Origin: Actinomycetota bacterium | GTDB lineage: Bacteria; Actinomycetota; Actinomycetes; Streptosporangiales; Streptosporangiaceae | Length of the DNA: 35,912 nt | Direction of reading: 5' to 3' | Assembly: GCA_027313705.1 (NCBI GenBank) | Contig: DAHVDE010000018.1 | Location: 1 to 35,912, forward strand | Shown here: in pieces, positions 9,522 to 16,999 of the stretch | Numbering within the stretch: the stretch's first letter is position 1 | How the letters are laid out: each line of letters opens with the position of its first letter | Made by a program: the position numbers and the translations under genes | The notes under the pieces: generated by a model | Databases searched by the model: none | Told to the model about the DNA's origin: nothing | Seen by the model: the letters and a program-made list of their open reading frames with translations, nothing else

Positions 9522-10208
9522 TCAGGACCGCAGCGTCAGCACGGCGGCTCGCTTGGTCGGGGCGCTTTCCAGGCCGGCGACCACAGGGATCTCGTAGGCC
9601 GCGAGTTCCCTGAGTTCGTTGCGGGGGAGGAACGCCCGCCCGATGTCACCGGCCAGTACCACGGCGCCGTGCGCGGCGGCGCGGCGCAGCAGGCCGAGTG
9701 CCCGCGCCGCAAGCTGCCGCTGATACCAGATGTCGCCGGCCAGCACCACGTCGAAACCGGCGGCGTCACCGTCAAGCACGTCGCCAGTCGTCTCGATCCG
9801 CACATCGTTGAGCGCCGCGTTAAGGTCAGTCGCGGCGATCGCGAACTCGTCGACGTCGCTGGCCAGCACCCGGCGGGCGCCCGCGAGCGCCGCCGCGATC
9901 GCGGTCAGGCCAGATCCTGAACCAAGATCGAGCACCGAGCGCCCGGCTGCCACCTCGCGATGGTCGAGCAGGTACCTGGCCAGCGCCTGGCCGCCAGGCC
10001 AGGGGAACGCCCAGAACGGCGGCTGTCGGCCGGGTCGGCCGGCTTGCGTTTCCGTCTGCTCCCAGATGCTGATCGCGTCGTCGCCAAGGTAAAGCCGCAC
10101 CTGCGGCACCAGCGGCACGGCCGCGGCCCTGGTACGTGCCGCGATGAAGTTCTCAAGGCTGGCATGACGGGCACCAGAAGGTGATGCGCTCGCCGGTGGC
10201 ATTGCCAT
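9522..10208 (-). CDS. SAM-dependent methyltransferase, ETF-beta lysine methyltransferase-like
   Basis: A 228-residue class I methyltransferase. The block PFWAFPWPGGQALARYLLD precedes motif I VLDLGSGSGLTAI, followed by ASDVDEFA (acidic end of beta 2) and AGDIWY. The FWAF-WPGG block is characteristic of the METTL20 (ETFB lysine methyltransferase) and nicotinamide-methylase-like group, so a protein lysine such as that of electron-transfer flavoprotein is a likely target. This is family knowledge, not shown here. The start ATG at 10208 is preferred because GGAAGGA (RNA sense, 10225-10219) lies 10 nt upstream. It overlaps the end of the Nei-type gene by 56 bp, suggesting coupled translation. It is the last gene of the minus-strand unit beginning at 11932. 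Confidence 0.82.
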   Translation of the reverse strand: MAMPPASASPSGARHASLENFIAARTRAAAVPLVPQVRLYLGDDAISIWEQTETQAGRPGRQPPFWAFPWPGGQALARYLLDHREVAAGRSVLDLGSGSGLTAIAAALAGARRVLASDVDEFAIAATDLNAALNDVRIETTGDVLDGDAAGFDVVLAGDIWYQRQLAARALGLLRRAAAHGAVVLAGDIGRAFLPRNELRELAAYEIPVVAGLESAPTKRAAVLTLRS

Positions 10209-10938
10209 GACTGCCGTGTCCTTCCGCCAGAATTCTGCATGCGCAGCGTCGGCACGGCCGGCCCGCACGGCCGTAGACCCAGGTTTCCTCGCCGCGGGCC
10301 GGATTGCCGGTAGTCACCTGGCCAGGCCGGTCCTTGTTAGCTTCGAGAAGCTGCCTGGCCAGGTCGACCATCGCCGGGAGATCCCCGGCCTCGGCGACCG
10401 TACGCCGGGGGTTCACCCCGCGCAAGAACAGCACCTCGGCCTTGTAAAGGTTGCCGATTCCGGCCAGGTTCTCCTGGTTGAGGAGAGCCTCGGCGATGGG
10501 GCGGTCAGGCTCGCGCAGCAGCCGGCGCACGGCCTCGCCGGCGTCCCAGTCCGGTCCGAGCAGATCGGGCCCGAGATGACCGAGGACCTGATGCTCGCGA
10601 TCGGTCCGCAGGACCTCGACCACGCCGAGCCGGTAGCCCGTTGCCTGCCATTCTTCGTTCGCGAGCACCAGGCGCACCCGGTGATCGCGCGGCGGGCAGC
10701 CGCCGGCCCGGCTGATCCGCCAGGAGCCATCCATCCGCAGGTGGGTATGGACGGTGATGCCGCCGTCCACGCGGGTGAGCAGGTGCTTGCCGCGGGACAC
10801 TGTCCCGGTGACGCCGCGCCCTGTCAGGTCGGCCGTCGCGTATCCCGGCACCCGGAAGTCGCTCCTGGTCAGCACGCGCGCGGCGAGCGCGGCATCGAGT
10901 TGCCTTGCGGTACGCCAGACGACGTCGCCCTCGGGCAC
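10153..10938 (-). CDS. nei2: Fpg/Nei family DNA glycosylase, Nei2-like
   Basis: A 261-residue base-excision-repair glycosylase/AP lyase. It begins MPEGD, giving the catalytic Pro2 and Glu3 of the Nei branch. It contains SRGKHLL with the conserved lysine, HLRMDGSWR, and LNQENLAGIGNLYKAEVL of the helix-two-turn-helix. A C-terminal zinc finger has four cysteines (CRRC near residue 226 and CPSC near 257). The pattern resembles mycobacterial Nei2. It removes oxidised pyrimidines from DNA. The start GTG is only three nt after the alkB stop, so the two genes are co-transcribed. The gene pair suggests joint repair of oxidised and alkylated bases. Confidence 0.93.
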   Translation of the reverse strand: MPEGDVVWRTARQLDAALAARVLTRSDFRVPGYATADLTGRGVTGTVSRGKHLLTRVDGGITVHTHLRMDGSWRISRAGGCPPRDHRVRLVLANEEWQATGYRLGVVEVLRTDREHQVLGHLGPDLLGPDWDAGEAVRRLLREPDRPIAEALLNQENLAGIGNLYKAEVLFLRGVNPRRTVAEAGDLPAMVDLARQLLEANKDRPGQVTTGNPARGEETWVYGRAGRPCRRCACRILAEGHGSHGNATGERITFWCPSCQP

Positions 10939-10941
10939 CGG

Positions 10942-11589
10942 CTAAAGTCCGGACTCGCGCAAGGTGATGTTGACCCGCCCGGACGGCAAGCCGATCGCCG
11001 GCCGGTCCGTGCCCGGCAGGGTCTTCACCACGCCGTGATAGGCCAGGCGCGACTCCCCGCCGAACACGAACAGGTCGCCTGAGCCCAGTTCGATGTCGTG
11101 CCAGGGCTTGCCGCGGCTGACGGTATTTCCGAACCTGAACACGCAGCTCGCTCCGAGGCTGAGGGATACCACCGGCGCCCGGCTGCGCTCGTCCTTGTCC
11201 TGGTGCAGGCCCATCTTCGCGGCAGCGTCGTAGAAGTTGACCAGCGCCACGTCCGGCTGGTAGGCAGCAGCCAGCACCTTGTCATCGTAGGCGTCGGCCA
11301 GCGCGGCCCGCCCGAGGTCGGTCAGCCACTCAGGAAATGGCTTCACCGGCGTCCCGTCGTCGGCGGTCCGCACGTACTTATAGGGCACCCAGTGCCATCC
11401 GAGGCATACGGTCTGCACGGACATCTCACCGCCGCCAGGCAGCACGGTATGCCTGATCCCCGCAGGCGGCCTGGCCCATTCCCGGCAGGCAGCGACAAGC
11501 TCGGCCTGCTTGCTGACAGGAAGCCAGCCCGGCCGGTGCACCGCGCCCGGCGGGAGCCTGACCGCGGGCAGCTCGAACAGCGCGTTCAC
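10942..11589 (-). CDS. alkB: AlkB-type alpha-ketoglutarate-dependent DNA demethylase
   Basis: A 215-residue Fe(II)/2-oxoglutarate dioxygenase that oxidatively removes alkyl groups from DNA bases. Iron ligands are His129 and Asp131 in LHQDKDE and His185 in AYHGV. The 2-oxoglutarate-binding arginines are Arg205 and Arg211 in GRVNITLR. These positions are within two residues of those of E. coli AlkB (216 residues), so the protein looks complete. The start GTG at 11589 lies one base after the stop of the SCP2-like gene. The longer frame starting at 11634 overlaps that gene and adds nothing conserved. It is followed three nt later by nei2. Confidence 0.93.
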   Translation of the reverse strand: MNALFELPAVRLPPGAVHRPGWLPVSKQAELVAACREWARPPAGIRHTVLPGGGEMSVQTVCLGWHWVPYKYVRTADDGTPVKPFPEWLTDLGRAALADAYDDKVLAAAYQPDVALVNFYDAAAKMGLHQDKDERSRAPVVSLSLGASCVFRFGNTVSRGKPWHDIELGSGDLFVFGGESRLAYHGVVKTLPGTDRPAIGLPSGRVNITLRESGL

Positions 11590-11590
11590 C

Positions 11591-11932
11591 TCACAAGAAC
11601 TTGCGCAAGATCGCGATGTCGGCGAAGCTCGCATCCACCTTCACCCGCCTGATCAGCCAGAGCCTGGCGAAAGTCTCCGGTCTGGCCGCGATCGCCATCA
11701 CGTCCTCGCTCTTGGCGGCGAACCGTACCTGTGCTCGCGGCATGTCAGGCCCCGCCAGTTCCAGCGGCTCGGCGCCTGCTGGCCCGATAGTGGTCAGGTA
11801 GATCACGCTGAGGTCGGTGATCTGACAGCTCAGCGTGCGGGGCGGAATGCTGCGCCTGGTCTGCTCGTCAAGTCCCGACAAGCGGGCCAGCAGGGAATCA
11901 AATGCCTTGCGGCACTCTTCGGCGGTCGCCAT
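11591..11932 (-). CDS. SCP2-like sterol-carrier domain protein
   Basis: A 113-residue single-domain protein. The C-terminal pattern (RFAAKSEDVMAIA, then RLWLIRRVKVDASFADI and LRKFL) fits the end of SCP2 sterol-binding domains, which hold lipids in a hydrophobic tunnel. SCP2-like genes near tlyA are, as I recall, common in actinobacteria. The ATG at 11932 is chosen because GAGG lies five nt before it. A GTG six bases upstream is the alternative. It is the first gene of the minus-strand unit with alkB, nei2 and the methyltransferase. A lipid-binding role is inferred; the link to DNA repair is unclear. Confidence 0.7.
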   Translation of the reverse strand: MATAEECRKAFDSLLARLSGLDEQTRRSIPPRTLSCQITDLSVIYLTTIGPAGAEPLELAGPDMPRAQVRFAAKSEDVMAIAARPETFARLWLIRRVKVDASFADIAILRKFL

Positions 11933-12024
11933 GGTCACCTCGCTTTCACATGGCCCATTATCCCGGTGGGAAGGCTAGCCCAGGAGGCACCGAGTGCCGG
12001 TTAGCACACGGTAGCGTTCTGAGC

Positions 12025-12204
12025 ATGGGAGAAGAAGCGGGCCAGGCACCAGGCATGGCGACCGGGGAACCGCGGGTCGACGAGGCGCTCGGGCACCTCG
12101 GAGAACTCGAGGGCCGCCAGGTGAGTGAACATCCAGCGGTGTTTGAGCGTGTCCACGCGCAGCTTGTGGAAGTACTTGGAGAATTGCGTTCAGGTGCCGA
12201 CTGA
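12025..12204 (+). CDS. Small conserved protein upstream of tlyA (Rv1693-like)
   Basis: A 59-residue acidic protein (MGEEAGQAPG at the start). Its core (PRVDEALGHLGELEGRQVSE, then HPAVFERVHAQL) is predicted to be helical. Mycobacterium has a protein of nearly the same size, Rv1693, directly before tlyA, and the core looks like that family. Function unknown. A longer frame opens at 11902, but that part crosses the start of the divergent SCP2-like gene and shows no conservation, so the ATG at 12025 is preferred. There is no clear ribosome-binding site. It ends eight nt before tlyA and probably heads the long operon that runs to 21836. Confidence 0.7.
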   Translation: MGEEAGQAPGMATGEPRVDEALGHLGELEGRQVSEHPAVFERVHAQLVEVLGELRSGAD

Positions 12205-12212
12205 ATCTGGCG

Positions 12213-13034
12213 GTGATGATGTCACGAGCGACGCCGGCGCGCCGGGCTCGGCTTGACGCCGAATTGGTGCGGCGCGGCCTGGTCAGATCACGCGCCCAGG
12301 CGGCCGAGCTGATCGCGGCCGGGCAGGTCGCCGTGTCCGGGCAGCTCGCGACCAAGGCCGCGACCCAGGTGGAGCACGAGGCGCCGATCACGATCAAGCA
12401 GGCCAGGTCAGGACCGGATTACGTCTCACGCGGTGGTCACAAGCTGGCGGGTGCGCTTGCCGCGTTTGCTGAGCTGCCGGTAGCCGGCCGGCGCTGCCTG
12501 GACGCCGGAGCCTGCACCGGGGGATTCACTGACGTGCTGCTGCGGGCCGGAGCCTGCCATGTCGTGGCAGCCGACGTCGGCTACGGGCAGCTCGCCTGGA
12601 GCCTGCGGTCCGATCACCGGGTGACCGTGCTTGACCGGGTCAACGTGCGGAACCTCCAGCCCGAGCAGGTCGCGCCGCCGGCCGGGCTCGTCACCGCTGA
12701 CCTGTCGTTCATCTCGCTGACCAGGGTACTGCCCGCGCTTGTCTCCTGCGCGGCGCCAGATGCCGACTTCCTGCTGCTGGTCAAGCCGCAGTTCGAAGTC
12801 GGCAAGGGCCTGGTCGGTTCCGGCGGCGTGGTGCGGGATCCAGCGTTGCGAGCGCAAGCGGTGCGCACCATAGCCGATGCGGCAGGCAGGCTCGGGCTTG
12901 GCGCCCTCGGCGTGACCGCCAGCCCGCTGCCCGGCCCGGCGGGGAACGTGGAGTATTTCCTCTGGCTGAAGCGAGGCGCGCCGCCGCTCGACGCGGGCAG
13001 CCTGGCCGGCGCGATCCAGGCAGGTCCCCAGTGA
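12213..13034 (+). CDS. tlyA: TlyA family 16S/23S rRNA 2'-O-methyltransferase
   Basis: A 273-residue protein with an N-terminal S4 RNA-binding domain (RRARLDAELVRRGLVRSR, about 10-70) and a C-terminal FtsJ-like methyltransferase domain. The SAM motif is LDAGACTGGFTDVLL, with Cys where Ser is usual. Candidates for the K-D-K-E catalytic set are Lys in SRGGHK, Asp in ADLSF, Lys in VKPQFE and Glu in NVEYF. TlyA of the long, actinobacterial type methylates 16S C1409 and 23S C1920; loss gives capreomycin resistance in Mycobacterium tuberculosis. GTG at 12213 and ATG at 12216 or 12219 are all possible starts. The stop overlaps the NAD kinase start as GTGA. Confidence 0.95.
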   Translation: MMMSRATPARRARLDAELVRRGLVRSRAQAAELIAAGQVAVSGQLATKAATQVEHEAPITIKQARSGPDYVSRGGHKLAGALAAFAELPVAGRRCLDAGACTGGFTDVLLRAGACHVVAADVGYGQLAWSLRSDHRVTVLDRVNVRNLQPEQVAPPAGLVTADLSFISLTRVLPALVSCAAPDADFLLLVKPQFEVGKGLVGSGGVVRDPALRAQAVRTIADAAGRLGLGALGVTASPLPGPAGNVEYFLWLKRGAPPLDAGSLAGAIQAGPQ

Positions 13035-14029
13035 CGCTGATCCCCCCTGGCAGCCGGACGATGCTGCTCGTTGTGCACACCGGCAGGCCCGCGGGAGTGC
13101 GAACCGCCAGGCGGGTCGCCGGCTGGCTTGACGCGGCCGGGGTCGAAGTGCGGGTGCTCGGGCATGAGGCCAGGGAACTCGGCCTGGCCGGCGCTGTCGA
13201 GATGCCGGCTAGCCAGGACGCGGCGCAGAACGCCGAGCTTGTCCTGGTGATCGGCGGTGACGGCACGCTGCTGCGCGCCGCCGAACTGGCCAGGCCGGCC
13301 GGAACGCCGCTGTTCGGTGTCAACCTCGGTCATGTCGGGTTTCTTGCCGAGGCCGAGCCCGACCACTTGTCAGAGGCGATCGGCCGCCTGGTCGCCGGTG
13401 AGTACCTGGTCGGCCCGAGGATGACCATTGACGTCACGATCAGGCACAACGGCACGGTGGTCGGGACGACCTGGGCACTCAACGAGGCAACGGTGGAGAA
13501 GGCCGCCAGGGAGCGCATGGTTGACCTGGTGACCGAGATCGACGGCCGCCCGCTGGCTCGATGGGGCGGCGACGGCATCGTGTTCGCCACGCCTACCGGA
13601 TCGACCGCCTATGCCTTCTCGGCCGGCGGGCCCGTGGTCTGGCCCGACGTGGAGGCCTTGCTGCTGGTGCCGATTAGCGCCCATGCGCTTTTCGCAAGAC
13701 CTATGGTGGTATCACCGGAGTCAGTGCTCGCAGCGGAGGTCATCGGCGCAACGGGTGCTCAGGGCTCGCTGTCCGGTGCCGTCTTGTGGTGCGATGGCCG
13801 TCGCGCGGCTGACCTGCCGCCGGGTGCGCGGGTCGAGGTGCGGCGCGGCCAGCATCCAGTGCTGCTAGCGCGGTTGCCGGCCGGCTCGAACATTGGCGCG
13901 GCGTTCACCGACCGCCTGGTCGCGAAGTTCGAACTGCCGGTAGCGGGCTGGCGCGGTCGTGGCCAGTCAGGCGAGCCGCCTGCCACGATCGGCGGCACAC
14001 GAGACGAGGAGCTCACTGGCAATGCTTGA
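13031..14029 (+). CDS. nadK: NAD kinase
   Basis: A 332-residue ATP-NAD kinase that makes NADP in the cytoplasm. Key motifs are IGGDGTLLRAAEL (the GGDGT phosphate-binding loop), GVNLGHVGFLAE, and GDGIVFATPTGSTAYAFSAGGP (the glycine-rich NAD-binding core). The length is slightly above the usual 290-310 because of a short C-terminal tail. The GTG start overlaps the tlyA stop (GTGA); an internal ATG at 13061 is an alternative. The order tlyA, nadK, recN is conserved across actinobacteria. Confidence 0.95.
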   Translation: MTLIPPGSRTMLLVVHTGRPAGVRTARRVAGWLDAAGVEVRVLGHEARELGLAGAVEMPASQDAAQNAELVLVIGGDGTLLRAAELARPAGTPLFGVNLGHVGFLAEAEPDHLSEAIGRLVAGEYLVGPRMTIDVTIRHNGTVVGTTWALNEATVEKAARERMVDLVTEIDGRPLARWGGDGIVFATPTGSTAYAFSAGGPVVWPDVEALLLVPISAHALFARPMVVSPESVLAAEVIGATGAQGSLSGAVLWCDGRRAADLPPGARVEVRRGQHPVLLARLPAGSNIGAAFTDRLVAKFELPVAGWRGRGQSGEPPATIGGTRDEELTGNA

Positions 14030-15773
14030 GGAAGTGAGAATACAGAGCCTCGGCGTGATCGACGACGCGGTGCTTGAGCTATCGCCTGGCTTCAACGTGG
14101 TCACCGGGGAGACCGGCGCTGGCAAGACCATGGTCGTGACCGGGCTTGGCTTGCTGTTCGGCGGCAAGGCCGACCCGTCCCGCGTCCGGCCGGGGGCCGA
14201 GCGGGCCAGCGTAGAAGGGCGCTTGCGGATCGACCCGGACGGCGAGATCGCCAGTCAGGTGAATAACTCGGGTGGTGACCTCGATGACGACGGTGCCGCG
14301 CTGGTGCTCGTCCGCTCGGTCTCAGCCGAGGGGCGCTCGCGCGCGTTTGCCGGAGGCCGGTCAGTCCCTGTCTCCTTGCTGACGTATCTGGCGGATGACC
14401 TCGTGGCAGTGCACGGTCAGTCCGATCAGCAGCAGCTTCTGAAGCCGGGCAGGCAGCGGGCGGCGCTCGACCGGTTCGCCGGGGCCAAGTTCGCTCAGCT
14501 GCTCGGCGACTACCAGCGCGTCTATCAAAGCCACCTGAAGGTGCGTGCCCGCCTTGACGAGCTGACGTCGCTGGCCAGGGAACGGGCGGCGGAAGCCGAG
14601 GCGCTCAGGTTCGGGCTTGCCGAGGTCGAGAGGCTGGCGCCGGCGGCAGGGGAGGATATCGGCCTGGCCGCCGAGGCCGAGCGGCTGACCAATGCCGACA
14701 CGCTCCATAGCGCGGCGACGACCGCGCACGAGGCGCTCCAGTCCGACCCGTCGAGTAGTTCCTACGAGTCCGCCGACGTGCTGATGCTGCTCGGCGCGGC
14801 GCGGCAGGCGCTCGAAGCGGCCGCGCCGCACGATCAGGCGCTCGGCGCGCTCGCCGGGCGGCTGACCGAGGCAACCTACCTGGTCTCTGACGTGGCCGCG
14901 GAATTGGCTTCCTACGCCGATTCGATCGAGGCCGATCCTGGCAGGCTCGCCGTGGTGCAAGAGCGCAGATCCGAGCTGACCAGGCTGGTCAGGCTGTATG
15001 GCGGGCCAGGCGATTCCGGGCTCACCGGAGTGCTCGGCTGGGCCAAGGCCGCGGCGGTCAGGCTGACCGAGCTCGAAGGTGACGACGAGGCCATCGCCAG
15101 CCTCGAGGCGCAAGAAGCCGACCTGGCCGGCCGGGTGCGGGAACTTGGCGGGCAGCTGACCGTGATGCGGCATGAGGCGGCCAGGACCTTCGAAGAGGCG
15201 GTCACGGCGGAACTGGCGGCACTCGCCATGCCGCATGCCCGGCTGACCGCCGTGGTGAGCCCGCTGCGCGAGTATGGTCCGCACGGCGCCGACGATGTGG
15301 AGATAAGGCTGGCCGCGCACCACGGAGCGCCTGCGCTTCCGCTGCATAAGGGCGCCTCAGGCGGTGAGCTTTCCCGCGTGATGCTGGGGATCGAAGTGGT
15401 GTTCGCCGGCGCCGATCCGGTGCCCACGTTCGTGTTCGACGAGGTGGACGCCGGGGTCGGCGGCCGGGCCGCGGTCGAAATCGGCAGGCGGCTTGCCAGG
15501 CTGGCGAAACTGGCCCAGGTCATCGTGGTGACGCACCTGCCGCAGGTGGCTGCGTTCGCCGACACCCACCTGGTAGTGGAGAAGGCCAGCGACGGGTCGG
15601 TGGTGGCCAGCGGCATAGCCAGGCTGGACGACGAGGGGCGGATCAGGGAACTCTCCCGGATGCTCGCTGGTCTCGAGGACTCCGAATTCGGGCGGGCGCA
15701 CGCAACAGAACTCCTCGCGGCGGCGGCGGTCGAACGCGCCAGCGCTGACCGGGACGGATCGGATACCTCATGA
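14022..15773 (+). CDS. recN: DNA repair protein RecN
   Basis: A 583-residue SMC-like ATPase acting in double-strand-break repair. Visible parts are Walker A GETGAGKT (29-36), the HGQSDQQQLL motif, a long central helical coiled-coil region, the ABC signature GASGGELSR and Walker B FVFDEVDAGVGG, followed by VVTHLPQVAAFAD. The ATG at 14022 begins the conserved MLEEVRIQSLGVI and has GAGGAG (14006-14011) 10 nt upstream. It overlaps the nadK stop by eight bases. Many recN genes are SOS-regulated, but no LexA-type box was seen near this start, which fits its place inside an operon. Confidence 0.95.
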   Translation: MLEEVRIQSLGVIDDAVLELSPGFNVVTGETGAGKTMVVTGLGLLFGGKADPSRVRPGAERASVEGRLRIDPDGEIASQVNNSGGDLDDDGAALVLVRSVSAEGRSRAFAGGRSVPVSLLTYLADDLVAVHGQSDQQQLLKPGRQRAALDRFAGAKFAQLLGDYQRVYQSHLKVRARLDELTSLARERAAEAEALRFGLAEVERLAPAAGEDIGLAAEAERLTNADTLHSAATTAHEALQSDPSSSSYESADVLMLLGAARQALEAAAPHDQALGALAGRLTEATYLVSDVAAELASYADSIEADPGRLAVVQERRSELTRLVRLYGGPGDSGLTGVLGWAKAAAVRLTELEGDDEAIASLEAQEADLAGRVRELGGQLTVMRHEAARTFEEAVTAELAALAMPHARLTAVVSPLREYGPHGADDVEIRLAAHHGAPALPLHKGASGGELSRVMLGIEVVFAGADPVPTFVFDEVDAGVGGRAAVEIGRRLARLAKLAQVIVVTHLPQVAAFADTHLVVEKASDGSVVASGIARLDDEGRIRELSRMLAGLEDSEFGRAHATELLAAAAVERASADRDGSDTS

Positions 15774-16999
15774 GCAGGCGGACCGGCAGAGCCGCCTTCT
15801 TGCGGCGCGTGCTGCGCGGACTGCGCACGGGCCGGGGGCGTAACGGACGGTCGGATCTGCCAGGCCTGGTGGCACCTGTCCGGCTCGACCGGCGCACTAA
15901 GAACCTGACCAGACGGCTCCAGCCCGGCGACATCGCCGTCATCGACCACGCCGACCTCGACCGGGTCAGCGCCGAGTCCATGATCAGGTGCCGCGTCGCC
16001 GCCGTCGTCAACGCGGCGGCGAGCATCACCGGCCGGTACCCGAACCTCGGACCGCAGCTGCTGGTCGAGGCGGGGATACTGCTGATCGACGACGTGGGCT
16101 CCGACATTTTCGACAAGCTGGCTGACGGGCACTTCGTGCGCCTGGATTCCGACACCTTGTACGCGGGTGACACGATCCTGGCCAAGGGGACCGTGCAGAC
16201 CGCGGCGTCGGTGACCGCGGCCATGGGCCGGGCAAAGGAAGGTCTCGCCGATCAGATCCGTGCTTTCATGGCGAACACGATCGAGTACATCGGCCGTGAT
16301 TTCGAGGAATTCATCGACGGCATCAGGGTTCCGCCGCTGCGCACCAAGCTGGGAGACAGGCATGCGCTGGTCGTGGCCAGGGGTTACCGGCACCATGAGG
16401 ACCTGCTGGCGCTGCGGGCCTATATCAGGGAGTTCAAGCCGGTCATGGTCGCGGTCGACGGGGGAGCGGACGCACTGCTTGAAGCCGGGTACCGGCCGCA
16501 CCTGATCGTCGGTGACATGGACTCGGTCTCGGACCGGGCGCTGACCTGCGGCGCCGAACTCGTCGTGCATGCCTACCCGGACGGCCGGGCACCAGGGCTA
16601 GCCAGGGTAGAGTCGCTCGGCCTTCCCTCTGTGCTCTGCCCGGCGACCGGGACCAGCGAAGACGTGGCGCTCCTGCTGGCCGACGAGGCAGGCGCCCGGC
16701 TGATAGTCGCCGTTGGCATGCGGCACACGCTGGTAGAGTTCCTGGACAAAGGACGGCCAGGAATGGCCAGCGCGGTCCTGACCAGGATGCGGGTCGGCGA
16801 CAAGATCGTCGAGCCGAAGGGCGTGAGCCGGCTCTACCAGAGCCGGATCTCGAACTCCTGGCTCGTCATGCTGGTGCTCGCCGCGATCACGACGATCGTC
16901 GTGGCGGTGTGGTTCCTGCCGGTAGGCCACACCATCATCACCCTCGTCGGACTGCGGCTTAGTCCTTTCTGGCACTGGCTAACGGGACTGCTCAAGTGA
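15770..16999 (+). CDS. steA: SteA-like cytokinetic ring protein with TPK-like domain
   Basis: A 409-residue protein matching mycobacterial Rv1697 and Corynebacterium SteA by position and sequence. The middle and C-terminal parts contain the thiamin-pyrophosphokinase-like fold (VAVDGGADALLEAG, then LIVGDMDSVSD and GTSEDVALLLAD). One or two transmembrane helices lie near the end (about 363-400), placing it at the membrane. SteA and SteB in Corynebacterium take part in cell separation and peptidoglycan cleavage control. True kinase activity is doubtful. The ATG overlaps the recN stop (ATGA), and the next gene starts four bases before its own stop. Confidence 0.9.
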   Translation: MSRRTGRAAFLRRVLRGLRTGRGRNGRSDLPGLVAPVRLDRRTKNLTRRLQPGDIAVIDHADLDRVSAESMIRCRVAAVVNAAASITGRYPNLGPQLLVEAGILLIDDVGSDIFDKLADGHFVRLDSDTLYAGDTILAKGTVQTAASVTAAMGRAKEGLADQIRAFMANTIEYIGRDFEEFIDGIRVPPLRTKLGDRHALVVARGYRHHEDLLALRAYIREFKPVMVAVDGGADALLEAGYRPHLIVGDMDSVSDRALTCGAELVVHAYPDGRAPGLARVESLGLPSVLCPATGTSEDVALLLADEAGARLIVAVGMRHTLVEFLDKGRPGMASAVLTRMRVGDKIVEPKGVSRLYQSRISNSWLVMLVLAAITTIVVAVWFLPVGHTIITLVGLRLSPFWHWLTGLLK

